Below are positions 54,329-63,967 of a DNA stretch of 64,000 nucleotides, one piece after another. The stretch comes from Cytophagales bacterium Alg240-R148 (GTDB lineage Bacteria > Bacteroidota > Bacteroidia > Cytophagales > Cyclobacteriaceae), in assembly GCA_900537185.1 (NCBI GenBank), contig LS999827.1, positions 5,001 through 69,000 of the forward strand, given 5' to 3'. A program made the position numbers and the translations under genes. Below the pieces are notes generated by a model. It saw only the letters and a list, made by a program, of their open reading frames with translations. It was not told where the DNA came from and searched no databases. Position 1 is the stretch's first letter. Each line of letters opens with the position of its first letter.

Positions 54329-55606
54329 TTAAATAACGGATTTGCAGTAGGCTACCTTGTTTTCTAGGTGCCTTTTTTCTTTGTTATTAGCTACCAGTTT
54401 AAGGGCCTTTTTAAAACAAACCAACGCTTTTTTTTCCTGCTTCAATTCTAAGTAGAACTCCCCTAATACAGCATGGTAATAAGGATAACCCATTAAAACG
54501 GCTTCTTTTTGTAAGGTTATCAAAGCATCCACCCCCTTTTGAGGACCATTTGTTTTGGATAGTGCCACTGCTCTATTCAAGAGCACCAAAGGAGATGGGT
54601 CCATGGCTGCTAAATTATCATATAATTTTAAGATGTTTTCCCAATTGGTTGTAGATTCAGAACTAGCGGTACAATGGTGGGCCGAAATAGCTGCATTTAT
54701 TTGATAACTCGATACATTGCCTGTCGCAATGGAGCGATCCAGATAAGCCAAACCTGCATCGATCATCTGTTTGTCCCATAAACTGCGGTCTTGATTGGCC
54801 ATGTCTACCAAGGCATCTGCTTTGTCGACCCGGGCATTGAACCTAGAAGCATTTAACAACATCAGGGCAAGAAGAGCCCAAATTTCATTTTTATCCTGTA
54901 CCAATTCTGAAGCTCCAAGAAGCATGGCCAGACGTACCGCTTCCTCACAGAGTTCCCACCGAATAGACAAACTCCCTTCTGTTGCATTGTAACCTTCATT
55001 GAATAACAAATAAATAGTGTCCAAAACGGTTTGCAAACGAGGCTCCAATGCAGTACCAACCGGAACCTCAAAAGAAACTTTGTTCTCTCGAATTACTTTC
55101 CGGGCTCTAAACAACCTTTTATTAATGTTGTCTTCATTGGTTAAAAATGCATTGGCAATTTCTTTTGCACTAAAACCACAAAGGGTTTTAAGGGTAAGTG
55201 CAATTTGTGAATCTGAAGAAATTGAAGGGTGGCAACATGTGAACATCATCCGCAATTGGTCATCCGCAATTTCTTCATCGCTGAAAAATTCTTCAATATC
55301 CACACTGCTTTCCAGTGTGCTATTGATTAGGTGTCCTGTTTCAATTTGGTACTTTCTATGGCTGTTTTCTTTTCTTAATATATTGAGGGCTTTGAATTTC
55401 GCTACTTTATAAAGCCAACCGGCAGGGTTGTCTGGCACTCCTTTGTACGACCATTGTTCCAAAGCATCTGTCATTGAATCTTGCACCACGTCTTCCGCAA
55501 GTTCTATATTCGATGGCCCTACAATTTTGGTAAGAACCGACACGATTTTACCGGACTCATGCCGGAACAAATGATCCATAACAGTTGCAATGCGTTCGTT
55601 TTCCAC
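54329..55606 (-). CDS. ECF42-type RNA polymerase sigma factor with C-terminal TPR-like extension
   Basis: 425 residues (GTG start; an in-frame ATG nine codons on is possible). Sigma-2 region about 10-75 (FRHESGKIVSVL, AEDVVQDSMTDALEQW) and sigma-4 region about 110-170 (LRMMFTCCHPSISSDSQIALTLKTLCGFSAKEIANAFL). The C-terminal 220 residues are a helical TPR-like domain (LLNRAVALSKTNGPQKG, FYLELKQEKKALVCFKKAL), the mark of group ECF42. No anti-sigma gene is near, as usual for this group; the YCII/DGPF protein follows. Confidence 0.92.
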   Translation of the reverse strand: MENERIATVMDHLFRHESGKIVSVLTKIVGPSNIELAEDVVQDSMTDALEQWSYKGVPDNPAGWLYKVAKFKALNILRKENSHRKYQIETGHLINSTLESSVDIEEFFSDEEIADDQLRMMFTCCHPSISSDSQIALTLKTLCGFSAKEIANAFLTNEDNINKRLFRARKVIRENKVSFEVPVGTALEPRLQTVLDTIYLLFNEGYNATEGSLSIRWELCEEAVRLAMLLGASELVQDKNEIWALLALMLLNASRFNARVDKADALVDMANQDRSLWDKQMIDAGLAYLDRSIATGNVSSYQINAAISAHHCTASSESTTNWENILKLYDNLAAMDPSPLVLLNRAVALSKTNGPQKGVDALITLQKEAVLMGYPYYHAVLGEFYLELKQEKKALVCFKKALKLVANNKEKRHLENKVAYCKSVI

Positions 55607-55700
55607 TTTTCAATAACCTATGGGAATTCAAATTAAATTTATCCAATATAAAAAAAGCTTGGCTAAGAAGGTACAATTACCTATTCTTTTAAAACGTGAT

Positions 55701-56369
55701 TTACCGGACTTGTCCTTTGTTGTATTTACCCAGTAACCCAAAATCAAACGGCGTCCATAGACAGGCTCTTAGCCCACTTTCTTTAAACCCTTCGTTGACC
55801 CAAGTATTACAAGTATACAAACAAGAATAACTCCCTTTGGCTTTGTAAAAACTATCTGTTCTTCCATACCCCATTCCTGGCAGCAGTTCAAATTGTCCGC
55901 TTTCCGTTGTATGAAATTGTTTTGCAATAAAGGAATTCAGTTTGTCCATCTGCTCTGGGTGGATGGAAACGGGCACCCAATGCTGCTGTTTTTGTTGGTA
56001 CTTATTTAGGTGTACCAGCGTACTGCTCTTCCAAAAAAGAGCGGTGGCTGCATTGGAAAGTGTTAAATCTTCCCATTGCTCGGTATTCAAATAAAAATTT
56101 TCATCCCCCCATCCAAATGAAACGAAAGCAAAACCTTTGGGTATGGACAACTGTGCTGCTAATTTTGGGGAAAGTTTTTCCACTGGAAGTACCACATCCA
56201 AATGAACTCCATTGGTATTTAAATACACCTTATCCAAGACATGGTTTTGGTAGGGTTTAGGATTTACGGAGATCCAAGTAAGCAACATGGCCACAACAAA
56301 ATATAACAAGGGCAAAACCAATGCAAACAACATTATTTTCAAACCCTTTCTCAATACAAATTTAGTCAT
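55701..56369 (-). CDS. DUF2459-type membrane-anchored protein
   Basis: 222 residues with one N-terminal helix (about 11-33). VYLNTNGVHLDVVLPV, FVSFGWGDENFYL and YSCLYTCNTWVNEGFKESGLRACLWTPFDFGLL are signatures of the TIGR02117/DUF2459 group; Cys in CNTW may be catalytic or structural. Role unknown. Confidence 0.8.
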   Translation of the reverse strand: MTKFVLRKGLKIMLFALVLPLLYFVVAMLLTWISVNPKPYQNHVLDKVYLNTNGVHLDVVLPVEKLSPKLAAQLSIPKGFAFVSFGWGDENFYLNTEQWEDLTLSNAATALFWKSSTLVHLNKYQQKQQHWVPVSIHPEQMDKLNSFIAKQFHTTESGQFELLPGMGYGRTDSFYKAKGSYSCLYTCNTWVNEGFKESGLRACLWTPFDFGLLGKYNKGQVR

Positions 56370-56416
56370 ACACCTATAAATTCAGGACAAGCTAAAAAGA
56401 CACCTATTAATAACTA

Positions 56417-58459
56417 TTATTTTTGTTGCAATACAACCTCAGCCAATTTGTTCAAAGATCTGGAGTACCCATCAGCTGAATCTGAAACTATGGGGCTATT
56501 GGCTATTAAAGCAATAACTACCTGGGCTTCTGGAATAACCATTAAAAAAGAACCTGTTGAAGGCAATTCCCCTGCATGGTAATAAATGGTTCTGTTTGGG
56601 TTTTCTTCTTGAATGTACCAACCCAATCCGTACCCAGTGGGTTCGCCTAAGGCCGTTGTATAAGTTCGAAACATTTCTTGTTTTGCAGACTCTGATAAAA
56701 AGCTGTTTTCAAACAAGGCATTGCCCAATCGAAGCAAATCTTCCGCTGTTGAAAGCAAGCCACCTGAAGGGTAGCTGTAGCTCAAATCGTAGTGGGTGGC
56801 CTCTTCTCCAGAGAGATAATAAAATTTACTTTTATGCACCATCGTACTGTCTTTAACTTCTCCATAGGTGCTTTTCATTTGTAATGGATCCCAAACTGCT
56901 TGCTGCATATACGCTAAGTAATCTTGCCCGGATGCTGCTTCCAGCACGCTGCCCAATAAATTGTACCCATAAGAAGAATATAAATATTGGTCACCCGGTT
57001 CAAATTCCAACGGGCTATTTTCAAAAATCTCTAAAGATGCCAGGGCCGATTCATAGTGTTTCTGAACAAAAATCTCTTCTAAACTCAATTCGTAATAGTC
57101 CCTAACGCCACTCAAATGGGCAGCCAATTGCCGAACGGAAAAACGGTGTTTTTTAGACGGAAAACTAGGCACATAATCCCGAACGTCCTTATCCAAGTCT
57201 ATTTTCCCTTGTTCCACCAAACGCATCAAACCAATGGCGGTCATTGGTTTGGAAACACTGGCGATTCGAAATTGAGTATCGGTTTTCACAGGCAATTGAT
57301 TGGTTCTATCGGCCCAACCAAAACCTTGGGAGTACTGCATTTCTTTTTTTATGCTGATGGCCATTTGCCAACCTTGCAGCTGGTATTCTTCCTGGAACTC
57401 TTTTGCCCATTTGTTTATAGTGCATGACAACGGGCATGGAGCTTTCGCCGAGGTTGTTTTTTCAGAAACTGGTTGGTTGGCAAGTTTAACTTTAGCAGAT
57501 AATATCCCAGTTGACCTTTTCCATTCTCCAAAACTATTGGTTTGAAAATAACAAACGTATTTTTCTAAATCGGATGCTGTTCCTGTGGTGCCAAATAAGG
57601 TGCCTGCCACTACTTTATTGACACGAGGGATTGTCAACTTTTCTCCCTCAATTACAACGATATCATAAGAAACGCGTTCCGGAAATTCTGTCATAAAGTC
57701 TTTGTAGGCCTGGGCGATTGCCCGTCGGTCGGATTCGTTTAAAATCCATTCAAAAACTAGGTAAAACTTATTTTGAGAAATTTGGTATTGGTATTTTGAT
57801 AAGTCCACTTCCAACCATCCTTTGGTTATGGAGGCGTGTAAAATAATATTATCTTGAAATAAAGGTTTTCCAGGTAAATTGTTATTGGCCGTATCCACTT
57901 CCAAAAACTTGATTCTAACCTTAAATTCTGGGAATTTATTTTTTGCGATTCTCAACTTGGCCTTTTCAATAAAAACTAAGTTGGAGTACTCGCTTTTATC
58001 TATTAACAAAGCCATGGCGCTGCCAGCCTTGGTGGTATCGCTGTACAATTGCCCGGACAGCAACAAACTCTTGCCATTGCCCATCCATTCAGTTTCTAAT
58101 TTTCCTTTTTTACCTGTAACCACAACATTCTTGAGTTGCATGGCCCATTCTTGGAGTTTGATGGTATTGCTCGCATTTTTCACAAGCAGGGCTTGGACGG
58201 GCATATTTTTAGTTTCAAACCCCAAAGAAGAAAAAGAAAGAAGTTCATTTTCCTGTTGTATGGGTAAATAAAGGGTAAAACTACCATCTTCATTCGACAA
58301 GGTGCCCACATTGGTATTTAAAATTCCAATATTGGCAAAAGGGATGCCCTGTCCATCATAGGCACTCACAACTTGACCTTCTATTTTGGATTGTGCCCAA
58401 CAAAGGTTAGAAACGAACCATACAAACAATACAGCAATTCGGAACATTAGTTGGGGCAT
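56417..58459 (-). CDS. Serine beta-lactamase-family enzyme with N-terminal CarboxypepD-reg domain
   Basis: 680 residues. Signal peptide (LCWAQ), then a carboxypeptidase-regulatory-like beta-sandwich about 25-110 (IEGQVVSAYDGQGIPFANIGI). A beta-lactamase/class-C-like domain spans about 340-675: nucleophile Ser401 and Lys404 (SVSK), Tyr494 in YSSYGYNLLG (the usual Y-x-N Asn is Ser here), and HAGELPSTGS near the C-terminus as the third motif. A peptidase or esterase of the LACTB/EstB type is more likely than a beta-lactamase. The middle 110-330 part is unrecognised. Confidence 0.85.
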   Translation of the reverse strand: MPQLMFRIAVLFVWFVSNLCWAQSKIEGQVVSAYDGQGIPFANIGILNTNVGTLSNEDGSFTLYLPIQQENELLSFSSLGFETKNMPVQALLVKNASNTIKLQEWAMQLKNVVVTGKKGKLETEWMGNGKSLLLSGQLYSDTTKAGSAMALLIDKSEYSNLVFIEKAKLRIAKNKFPEFKVRIKFLEVDTANNNLPGKPLFQDNIILHASITKGWLEVDLSKYQYQISQNKFYLVFEWILNESDRRAIAQAYKDFMTEFPERVSYDIVVIEGEKLTIPRVNKVVAGTLFGTTGTASDLEKYVCYFQTNSFGEWKRSTGILSAKVKLANQPVSEKTTSAKAPCPLSCTINKWAKEFQEEYQLQGWQMAISIKKEMQYSQGFGWADRTNQLPVKTDTQFRIASVSKPMTAIGLMRLVEQGKIDLDKDVRDYVPSFPSKKHRFSVRQLAAHLSGVRDYYELSLEEIFVQKHYESALASLEIFENSPLEFEPGDQYLYSSYGYNLLGSVLEAASGQDYLAYMQQAVWDPLQMKSTYGEVKDSTMVHKSKFYYLSGEEATHYDLSYSYPSGGLLSTAEDLLRLGNALFENSFLSESAKQEMFRTYTTALGEPTGYGLGWYIQEENPNRTIYYHAGELPSTGSFLMVIPEAQVVIALIANSPIVSDSADGYSRSLNKLAEVVLQQK

Positions 58460-58547
58460 CCGTTAATTTTTAACTTAAAAAACATTTAACGTTGGACCCA
58501 TTAAAATACAAAAGAGTTGGTATAAAACGAATGGGAAATAAACTTTC

Positions 58548-59525
58548 TTACTTGCAATGTTCCTCCATCAACTGCCCCACTTCCTCTCCATAAGAAACTG
58601 AATACCCCAATTTGCTAGCTTTGTTCAAGTCCAAACAAGCTTGGTCCATATTCTTTAGGGCAATCCATCCAATTGCTCTTTGTTTGTAGGCATAAGAATT
58701 TTCTGGGTAAATACTTAAGGAGTGGTCAATCAATTCCATCCCCTTCTCTAGATTTCCCAGTTTAATTTCGACATACCCCAAGTTATTATATGCAAATGGT
58801 TCATTTGGAGCCTGCTGTATTACTTTACTTAACATCTCACGGGCCTTTTTATACTTTTCTAATTCGATGTAAACAAACCCCAAATTATTTAGCAAGGTAT
58901 TGTCCTCCGGTATTATTTCGTACAACTTTAAAAACACTTGCTCTGCTTTTAAGAAATTTTTACTAAATAGGTGGGTCGTTCCAATGTTCACCAGTAACTT
59001 ACGATCACCGGGTTTCAACTCCAGTGCCTTATTCAAATCTTCAATGGCACCTTCAAAATCTTGCGAGTACGTCTTTGCACTGCCTCTGTCCGATAAACAA
59101 ATTACAAGTTCTTTTTTAGAAGGAACGTATTCAAGGGCTTTTGTAAACCCTGCAATGGCTTTGTCATACTTTTGATAAAACAAGTTGATTCTTGCCTTAC
59201 TATTAAGTGCAGGATAAAAGGTAGAATCAATGGAAAGGGCCTTGTCCAATTGTTCAATCCCAGCTTGGTAAGCCTTTTCATCGGTCGAAAATCTTGTAAC
59301 CATCCCGCACTTTAGTTCACCAAGAACTACGTACAACATAGGGTTTTCAGGATACTGAACAATAGCCTCTTCGTAAACCTCAATTGTCTGATCTATATTG
59401 CCAGCTTGGTACAAACTATCCGCACGTACCACAAAATCTTCTAGGGATTGTGCAGTTGCCTGTTGCATATGCCCGATCATAAAGGCGTTAAAAACAAAAA
59501 TTATTTTAATACAATACGATTTCAT
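58548..59525 (-). CDS. Secreted TPR protein
   Basis: 325 residues with signal peptide (QATAQ). About eight TPR repeats, for example ADSLYQAGNIDQTIEVYEEAI, AYNNLGYVEIKLGNLEKGMEL. Periplasmic protein-protein scaffold. Nine bp after the DUF3857-like gene, so in one operon with it. Confidence 0.85.
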   Translation of the reverse strand: MKSYCIKIIFVFNAFMIGHMQQATAQSLEDFVVRADSLYQAGNIDQTIEVYEEAIVQYPENPMLYVVLGELKCGMVTRFSTDEKAYQAGIEQLDKALSIDSTFYPALNSKARINLFYQKYDKAIAGFTKALEYVPSKKELVICLSDRGSAKTYSQDFEGAIEDLNKALELKPGDRKLLVNIGTTHLFSKNFLKAEQVFLKLYEIIPEDNTLLNNLGFVYIELEKYKKAREMLSKVIQQAPNEPFAYNNLGYVEIKLGNLEKGMELIDHSLSIYPENSYAYKQRAIGWIALKNMDQACLDLNKASKLGYSVSYGEEVGQLMEEHCK

Positions 59526-59533
59526 AACTACAG

Positions 59534-61711
59534 TTATTTTATCTTTTTTAGCAATATCTCTTTTGCACCAAATTTGTCTCCAGCTATGATAAATTCTTTC
59601 ATCAAACCCCAGTTCTCGAGGGGCTCATAGTTGTGTTTGTATTTTTTATCAAAATGAACCACCAAAGTATTTTCTTCTATCGATGCTGAGCTAATTAAAG
59701 ACCCGGTTTCATTGTCAACATTATTCGACAAATTGCTTAGCCCTTTTACTTCATACCCTTCAGGAATGTTAATTTTAAGGATATAGTGATAAGATCGTGC
59801 ATATTTCATGTGTACTCCAGACTTTCTTGCAAGGGCGTCCTGATCCAAAGACAATTGACCACCTACCAACTTGCCTACTTTTAGCACATAATTAGGACCT
59901 ACCTTTTTTATAAGTCCATCAATTTCACATTTAAATTCTGATTGATAATCATTGGTGTTTAATCCATTACCGTATGCCAAATCTTTATATTCTTTAAAAA
60001 GTAAATTTTCTGAGTCAAAATGATTTTTGACAAATGATTCTCTATTTTCATCAAGCACTTTGCTGATATCTTTTCTATATGCATCAATTTGGACCCCCTT
60101 CTTTTTAGATTTTCCTTTAGAATCAATGGTAATATTGGACCCATATAAAATGGCTTCATCCTGAACCATATCCAACCAGTTAACCAAATAGTGAGGAAGA
60201 TCAGAGTTTTGAAGACCTTTTAAAGTCATCTTTGTACTCACTTCTACATTGGACATATCGGGCTTTATAAACACAGAAGATTCATATACCGCTTTATTAT
60301 CTTGATGAGAAGAAACTGGAAAGTTAAAATAAGAAGTATTTAATGCATTGGACTTTTCACCTATCTTTTTCAACTCCATGGCCTTTGACCCTTCCACTTC
60401 ACCTGGCACCTGACCATACTTGGTGTAAAAATAAGGTTCTGTAATATACAATTTTGGTTCAGATTCTATAACTAGCAACAAATCTGCTTCATCCACATGA
60501 ATGATTTCATCTATATTGCCCAAAGACCTAGTCTGACCAAGTGCTATTGTATAGGGTATGGACTTTCTCTTTAGCCCATAAGTAAGGTGCATTATAATTT
60601 TATTATTGCTATTTAAGTGACCAAAGGGAGGGATTAAATCCTTATTAGCTCTGTTTAAATTTTTTTCAAAAAAATGTTTGGTGATAAAATAATGCCTTAA
60701 AAAATAATAGTATTCTTTAATAAAGTCATGATCACTTAAACTGGTTTTATTGTTTCTTTTTAGGTACTTTCTAAATTTCTCATACTCATTTGCTCCGGCT
60801 GAATAGGTTAAAAAATACGGCTTAAATTTTGTTATTAATTCTTTTTTCGGAACTTCTCTAACAATTAATGGTTGTTTTTCTTTCTCTCTTTTTGATAAAA
60901 AATTCTTACTGTTTAGAATCACAAACTTTACAAACGCTTCTTCTTGATAAGGATAAAACCAAAAGTCATTTTCTGAGGATTCCAGTTGATCTCTTGTGAA
61001 AACAAATCTAAACATGTTTTTTTGATTGGGTACATGTCCAACTTTTTGTTTAACCGCTTTGTTTTTGTTAATTAAATTAATCTTCCAATTTTCATCTGTG
61101 ACAATTTTGTATTCAAAATTCAAAATTGGATAGTAACCATACATTACAAAGCGGTCAAAAGTAATAGGAAAGTTATCCGGAAGAACATCTGCCACAACCA
61201 AGAATTTGTAATAAAAAAAATCCAGAATGTCGCCTTTTTCAAGGTTCTTAATTGCCAATTTATCTGTCTTATAAAAATCTGACATATCCACCTCCTCTAT
61301 AGTACCGTCTTCTTTTATCACCCTCGCACCGTACTCTGTATTGGATTTAATTGTGTACTGGTAATTAAATTCAACGGAACCAAAATCTGATCTTTGCAGC
61401 TCCGAAAACCTTTCAACCGCAGCAGCATCCATTAATTTTATTTTTCTATGCGTTAAAAAAGTATACTTCTTCCTATTTTTGGTAGTTTGGTTCAGTTCAA
61501 TTGAGTTTTCATACCTTAAAAACACTGCCGAAGCAGAGCTGAATTGTTCTGGAACTTCGGTTCCATTAAATTTTGAATTGACCCAACAGTAAGATTTAAT
61601 ATCTTTCATTTCATATTCTGAAATTAAATCTGGTAAAGTTGCTATAGGACTGCTTTGTGCTTGAACCACAAAAACTGCAAGAAAGACAGTAAAAAAAATA
61701 TGCTTCATCAT
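59534..61711 (-). CDS. DUF3857/transglutaminase-like protein with lost catalytic triad
   Basis: 725 residues from ATG 61711, overlapping the upstream gene by ATGA. Signal peptide (VVQAQ). DUF3857-like N-terminal beta-domain (about 60-280) and a transglutaminase-like region about 330-430. Against the neighbour at 61708-63573, the Cys site reads NSNNKIIMHLTYGL (N369/N370 in place of Cys), the His site HVDEADLLLVIE (Asp in place of His) and the Asp site LYITEP. So the triad is gone and the protein is probably non-enzymatic. A role as a regulatory or scaffold partner of the intact paralogue is inference. Confidence 0.8.
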   Translation of the reverse strand: MMKHIFFTVFLAVFVVQAQSSPIATLPDLISEYEMKDIKSYCWVNSKFNGTEVPEQFSSASAVFLRYENSIELNQTTKNRKKYTFLTHRKIKLMDAAAVERFSELQRSDFGSVEFNYQYTIKSNTEYGARVIKEDGTIEEVDMSDFYKTDKLAIKNLEKGDILDFFYYKFLVVADVLPDNFPITFDRFVMYGYYPILNFEYKIVTDENWKINLINKNKAVKQKVGHVPNQKNMFRFVFTRDQLESSENDFWFYPYQEEAFVKFVILNSKNFLSKREKEKQPLIVREVPKKELITKFKPYFLTYSAGANEYEKFRKYLKRNNKTSLSDHDFIKEYYYFLRHYFITKHFFEKNLNRANKDLIPPFGHLNSNNKIIMHLTYGLKRKSIPYTIALGQTRSLGNIDEIIHVDEADLLLVIESEPKLYITEPYFYTKYGQVPGEVEGSKAMELKKIGEKSNALNTSYFNFPVSSHQDNKAVYESSVFIKPDMSNVEVSTKMTLKGLQNSDLPHYLVNWLDMVQDEAILYGSNITIDSKGKSKKKGVQIDAYRKDISKVLDENRESFVKNHFDSENLLFKEYKDLAYGNGLNTNDYQSEFKCEIDGLIKKVGPNYVLKVGKLVGGQLSLDQDALARKSGVHMKYARSYHYILKINIPEGYEVKGLSNLSNNVDNETGSLISSASIEENTLVVHFDKKYKHNYEPLENWGLMKEFIIAGDKFGAKEILLKKIK

Positions 61712-63573
61712 TTTCTTTTCAATATTATTGGTTGTTCGTAAAAATCTTGAATGGTTTTTAAAATTTTGTTCCATTTTATAAAATCCTCCTTTTTCAAAAT
61801 AGAGGAAGTAAATTTTGCATGAAGGGAATAGTGAATTGTGTTGTCTTTTAAATTAAATGACCCTTCAAAAGCATATCCTTCTTGCTCAATTTGCATAGGT
61901 TCTGGAATGGATTCAACAAGTAACCCCTCCGGAATTGCAACGGATATTTCCAATGACTCCATTTTTTTAAATGACATCCAATAATCACTTTTTCGTTCTA
62001 CATCAATTTTACTGTTGCCATAAAATTGAAACGGATCCATGTAGATGTAAATCTCTCCATCAAACTCAGATGCTACATCTTCTATTGTTAAATTGCCATT
62101 GATCCGTACTGGGGTTTTTCCCTGTGTAAGGTTTTCAATTTCCAGGTCTTCTGTTTTAATTTTGTTTTCCCCAGTAGATAAAACCTGTTGCAATAAATAT
62201 TCTTTATCCTTCTTTTTAACCTTTTTATTTAAATCAAGAAAATAAGATTTATATTCTCCAGAAAAAGCCATCTCCACTTCTCCGTTCATTGACAAATCTT
62301 CGTTCAAATCCAACTGCATTTTAATTTTACGGTAGTTTTGATTTGGAGAATTTTTGTTTACTGAACTTAAAACATAGGTATTACCATCTTCTATCATGAC
62401 AGGTCTGTCCTGTATCCTTTCCGCAATTTCCTTATAGGCTATAAACTTCTCAGTAGGATCTAAATATATATACTGCCCATCCATTCTCAAGGCACATATC
62501 ATATGATTGTCAGCTGCCAATGTTGGCATTGAATAATCATATGCAATTCTTCGGGTGCCTAACCAAACTAGGCGGGCATCATAACCAGCCAAAATGAGCA
62601 TTTCTTTAGTTAGGTTGGCCATTCCTTTACAATCACCATACAAGTTTGAATACACTTCTTGACAGGATGCTGGTTTAAAGCCAGCAATACCATCTTCAAA
62701 CGCTATATATTTTATATTGTCCTGGACCCAATAAAAAATGCTTTCAATCTTCTCCTGATCTGTCTTTTTACCTTCTATTAATTGTTTTACTATAGGCTCA
62801 ATGGTTTCAGTTTCATTGCCAATTTCATCGACCAAATTCTTATACCAATTGTATTGATCCGCAGTAGTTTTAAAAAACTCAGTGTCATTGCCCTTACTAT
62901 ACTCTTTTACCAACAACAAAACGTGCGGATAAATGAAAGATGGTCCAGGTTGATTAGATTCAGCCCTGTAGTTCTCTACTTCTTCCAACTTGTAAGTATA
63001 AACTGTATTCTTCCCTTCAATAACTTTGTTGCTCACAATTCCAAAACCATCGAAATTTCGTTCAACAATTTCAACATCAAATGCTTCAGGAATAGTAATC
63101 TTAATTTCCTTTTCTAATGTTTTGAATCTCGAAACAAAATTAATTTTTGTCAGGTATTTTAAGTCTTTATAAGATTTTAAATACTTAACAGAAAACCCTT
63201 CTCCAAAATTATAGAAGTTTCTTACGCCAGCCATTATTTTGAGGTCTGAATGGAATATCCCATCAGTTGAATAATTGTCCTTTATACTTGAATAAAAACC
63301 ACTGAACTTATCAATTGAAGAATTATCATCATAAAAAACTGCATAATGGAATTTATTCCCGCTATTGGTGCACACAACAAACTCTTCAACCGATTCTATG
63401 GCTTGAGGTTTCCCTTTTACGGCTTTAAAAGTCATCTCAACTTTAGACTCAGAAATGACTACTTCTTGATCCGGAAATACCTCGTTGCATGATTTTGCCA
63501 ATTCAACATATTTTTGAGCCTTTGCAAAAGTGATGCTTATTACACAAAGGGCCAACAACTTATACTTTTTCAT
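61708..63573 (-). CDS. DUF3857/transglutaminase-like protein with intact triad
   Basis: 621 residues, signal peptide (ITFAKAQ). N-terminal DUF3857 beta-domain about 25-225; transglutaminase-like core about 265-385 with Cys315 (LYGDCKGMANLTKEML), His357 (ADNHMICAL) and Asp372 (YLDPTEKF): the papain-like triad. Likely cleaves or crosslinks a peptide substrate in the periplasm. First of a three-gene operon with the triad-less paralogue and the TPR protein, behind a good promoter. Confidence 0.85.
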   Translation of the reverse strand: MKKYKLLALCVISITFAKAQKYVELAKSCNEVFPDQEVVISESKVEMTFKAVKGKPQAIESVEEFVVCTNSGNKFHYAVFYDDNSSIDKFSGFYSSIKDNYSTDGIFHSDLKIMAGVRNFYNFGEGFSVKYLKSYKDLKYLTKINFVSRFKTLEKEIKITIPEAFDVEIVERNFDGFGIVSNKVIEGKNTVYTYKLEEVENYRAESNQPGPSFIYPHVLLLVKEYSKGNDTEFFKTTADQYNWYKNLVDEIGNETETIEPIVKQLIEGKKTDQEKIESIFYWVQDNIKYIAFEDGIAGFKPASCQEVYSNLYGDCKGMANLTKEMLILAGYDARLVWLGTRRIAYDYSMPTLAADNHMICALRMDGQYIYLDPTEKFIAYKEIAERIQDRPVMIEDGNTYVLSSVNKNSPNQNYRKIKMQLDLNEDLSMNGEVEMAFSGEYKSYFLDLNKKVKKKDKEYLLQQVLSTGENKIKTEDLEIENLTQGKTPVRINGNLTIEDVASEFDGEIYIYMDPFQFYGNSKIDVERKSDYWMSFKKMESLEISVAIPEGLLVESIPEPMQIEQEGYAFEGSFNLKDNTIHYSLHAKFTSSILKKEDFIKWNKILKTIQDFYEQPIILKRK

Positions 63574-63967
63574 ATTAAGAATTTGCCAACTAAAGATTAA
63601 AAATCAGGCCAACTTAAAGATTTCGACAAATGAAAAAATCGACAGACCTACTTATAATTGTGGCAAATTTAACACCTTTTAATCATGTTTCAATGATTTT
63701 ATTGTGTTTTTAGAATATGAACGTGAGCTGATATTATAGAATTACCAATAACTAATTAAGAATCAGTGCCATGATAATGTTTCTACACAAAATAAAATAA
63801 GCAAAAACATTGCACCCCCTTTAACTGGTTTGTACCAAGCAGAAGTTTCAATTGAACCTATCATGTCTTCTTCAATTGAGAAAATAAACCAAAACAAAAG
63901 AAATTAATTTCCTATCTTAACTATCAAGAAATCAAGCTTATAATAATAAAGCCAACCAACAACAACA
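63574..63967. other. Non-coding stretch before the last base region
   Basis: No ORF or RNA gene is recognised in this 394-bp AT-rich stretch apart from the promoter at 63664-63693. The last 32 bases of the window hold a possible new start (63968). Confidence 0.5.
63664..63693 (-). promoter_or_regulatory. Promoter of the transglutaminase-TPR operon
   Basis: Minus strand TTG, 19-nt spacer, TAAATTTG: an exact Bacteroidota consensus. Transcription would start near 63657, giving an 84-nt leader. Confidence 0.65.
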
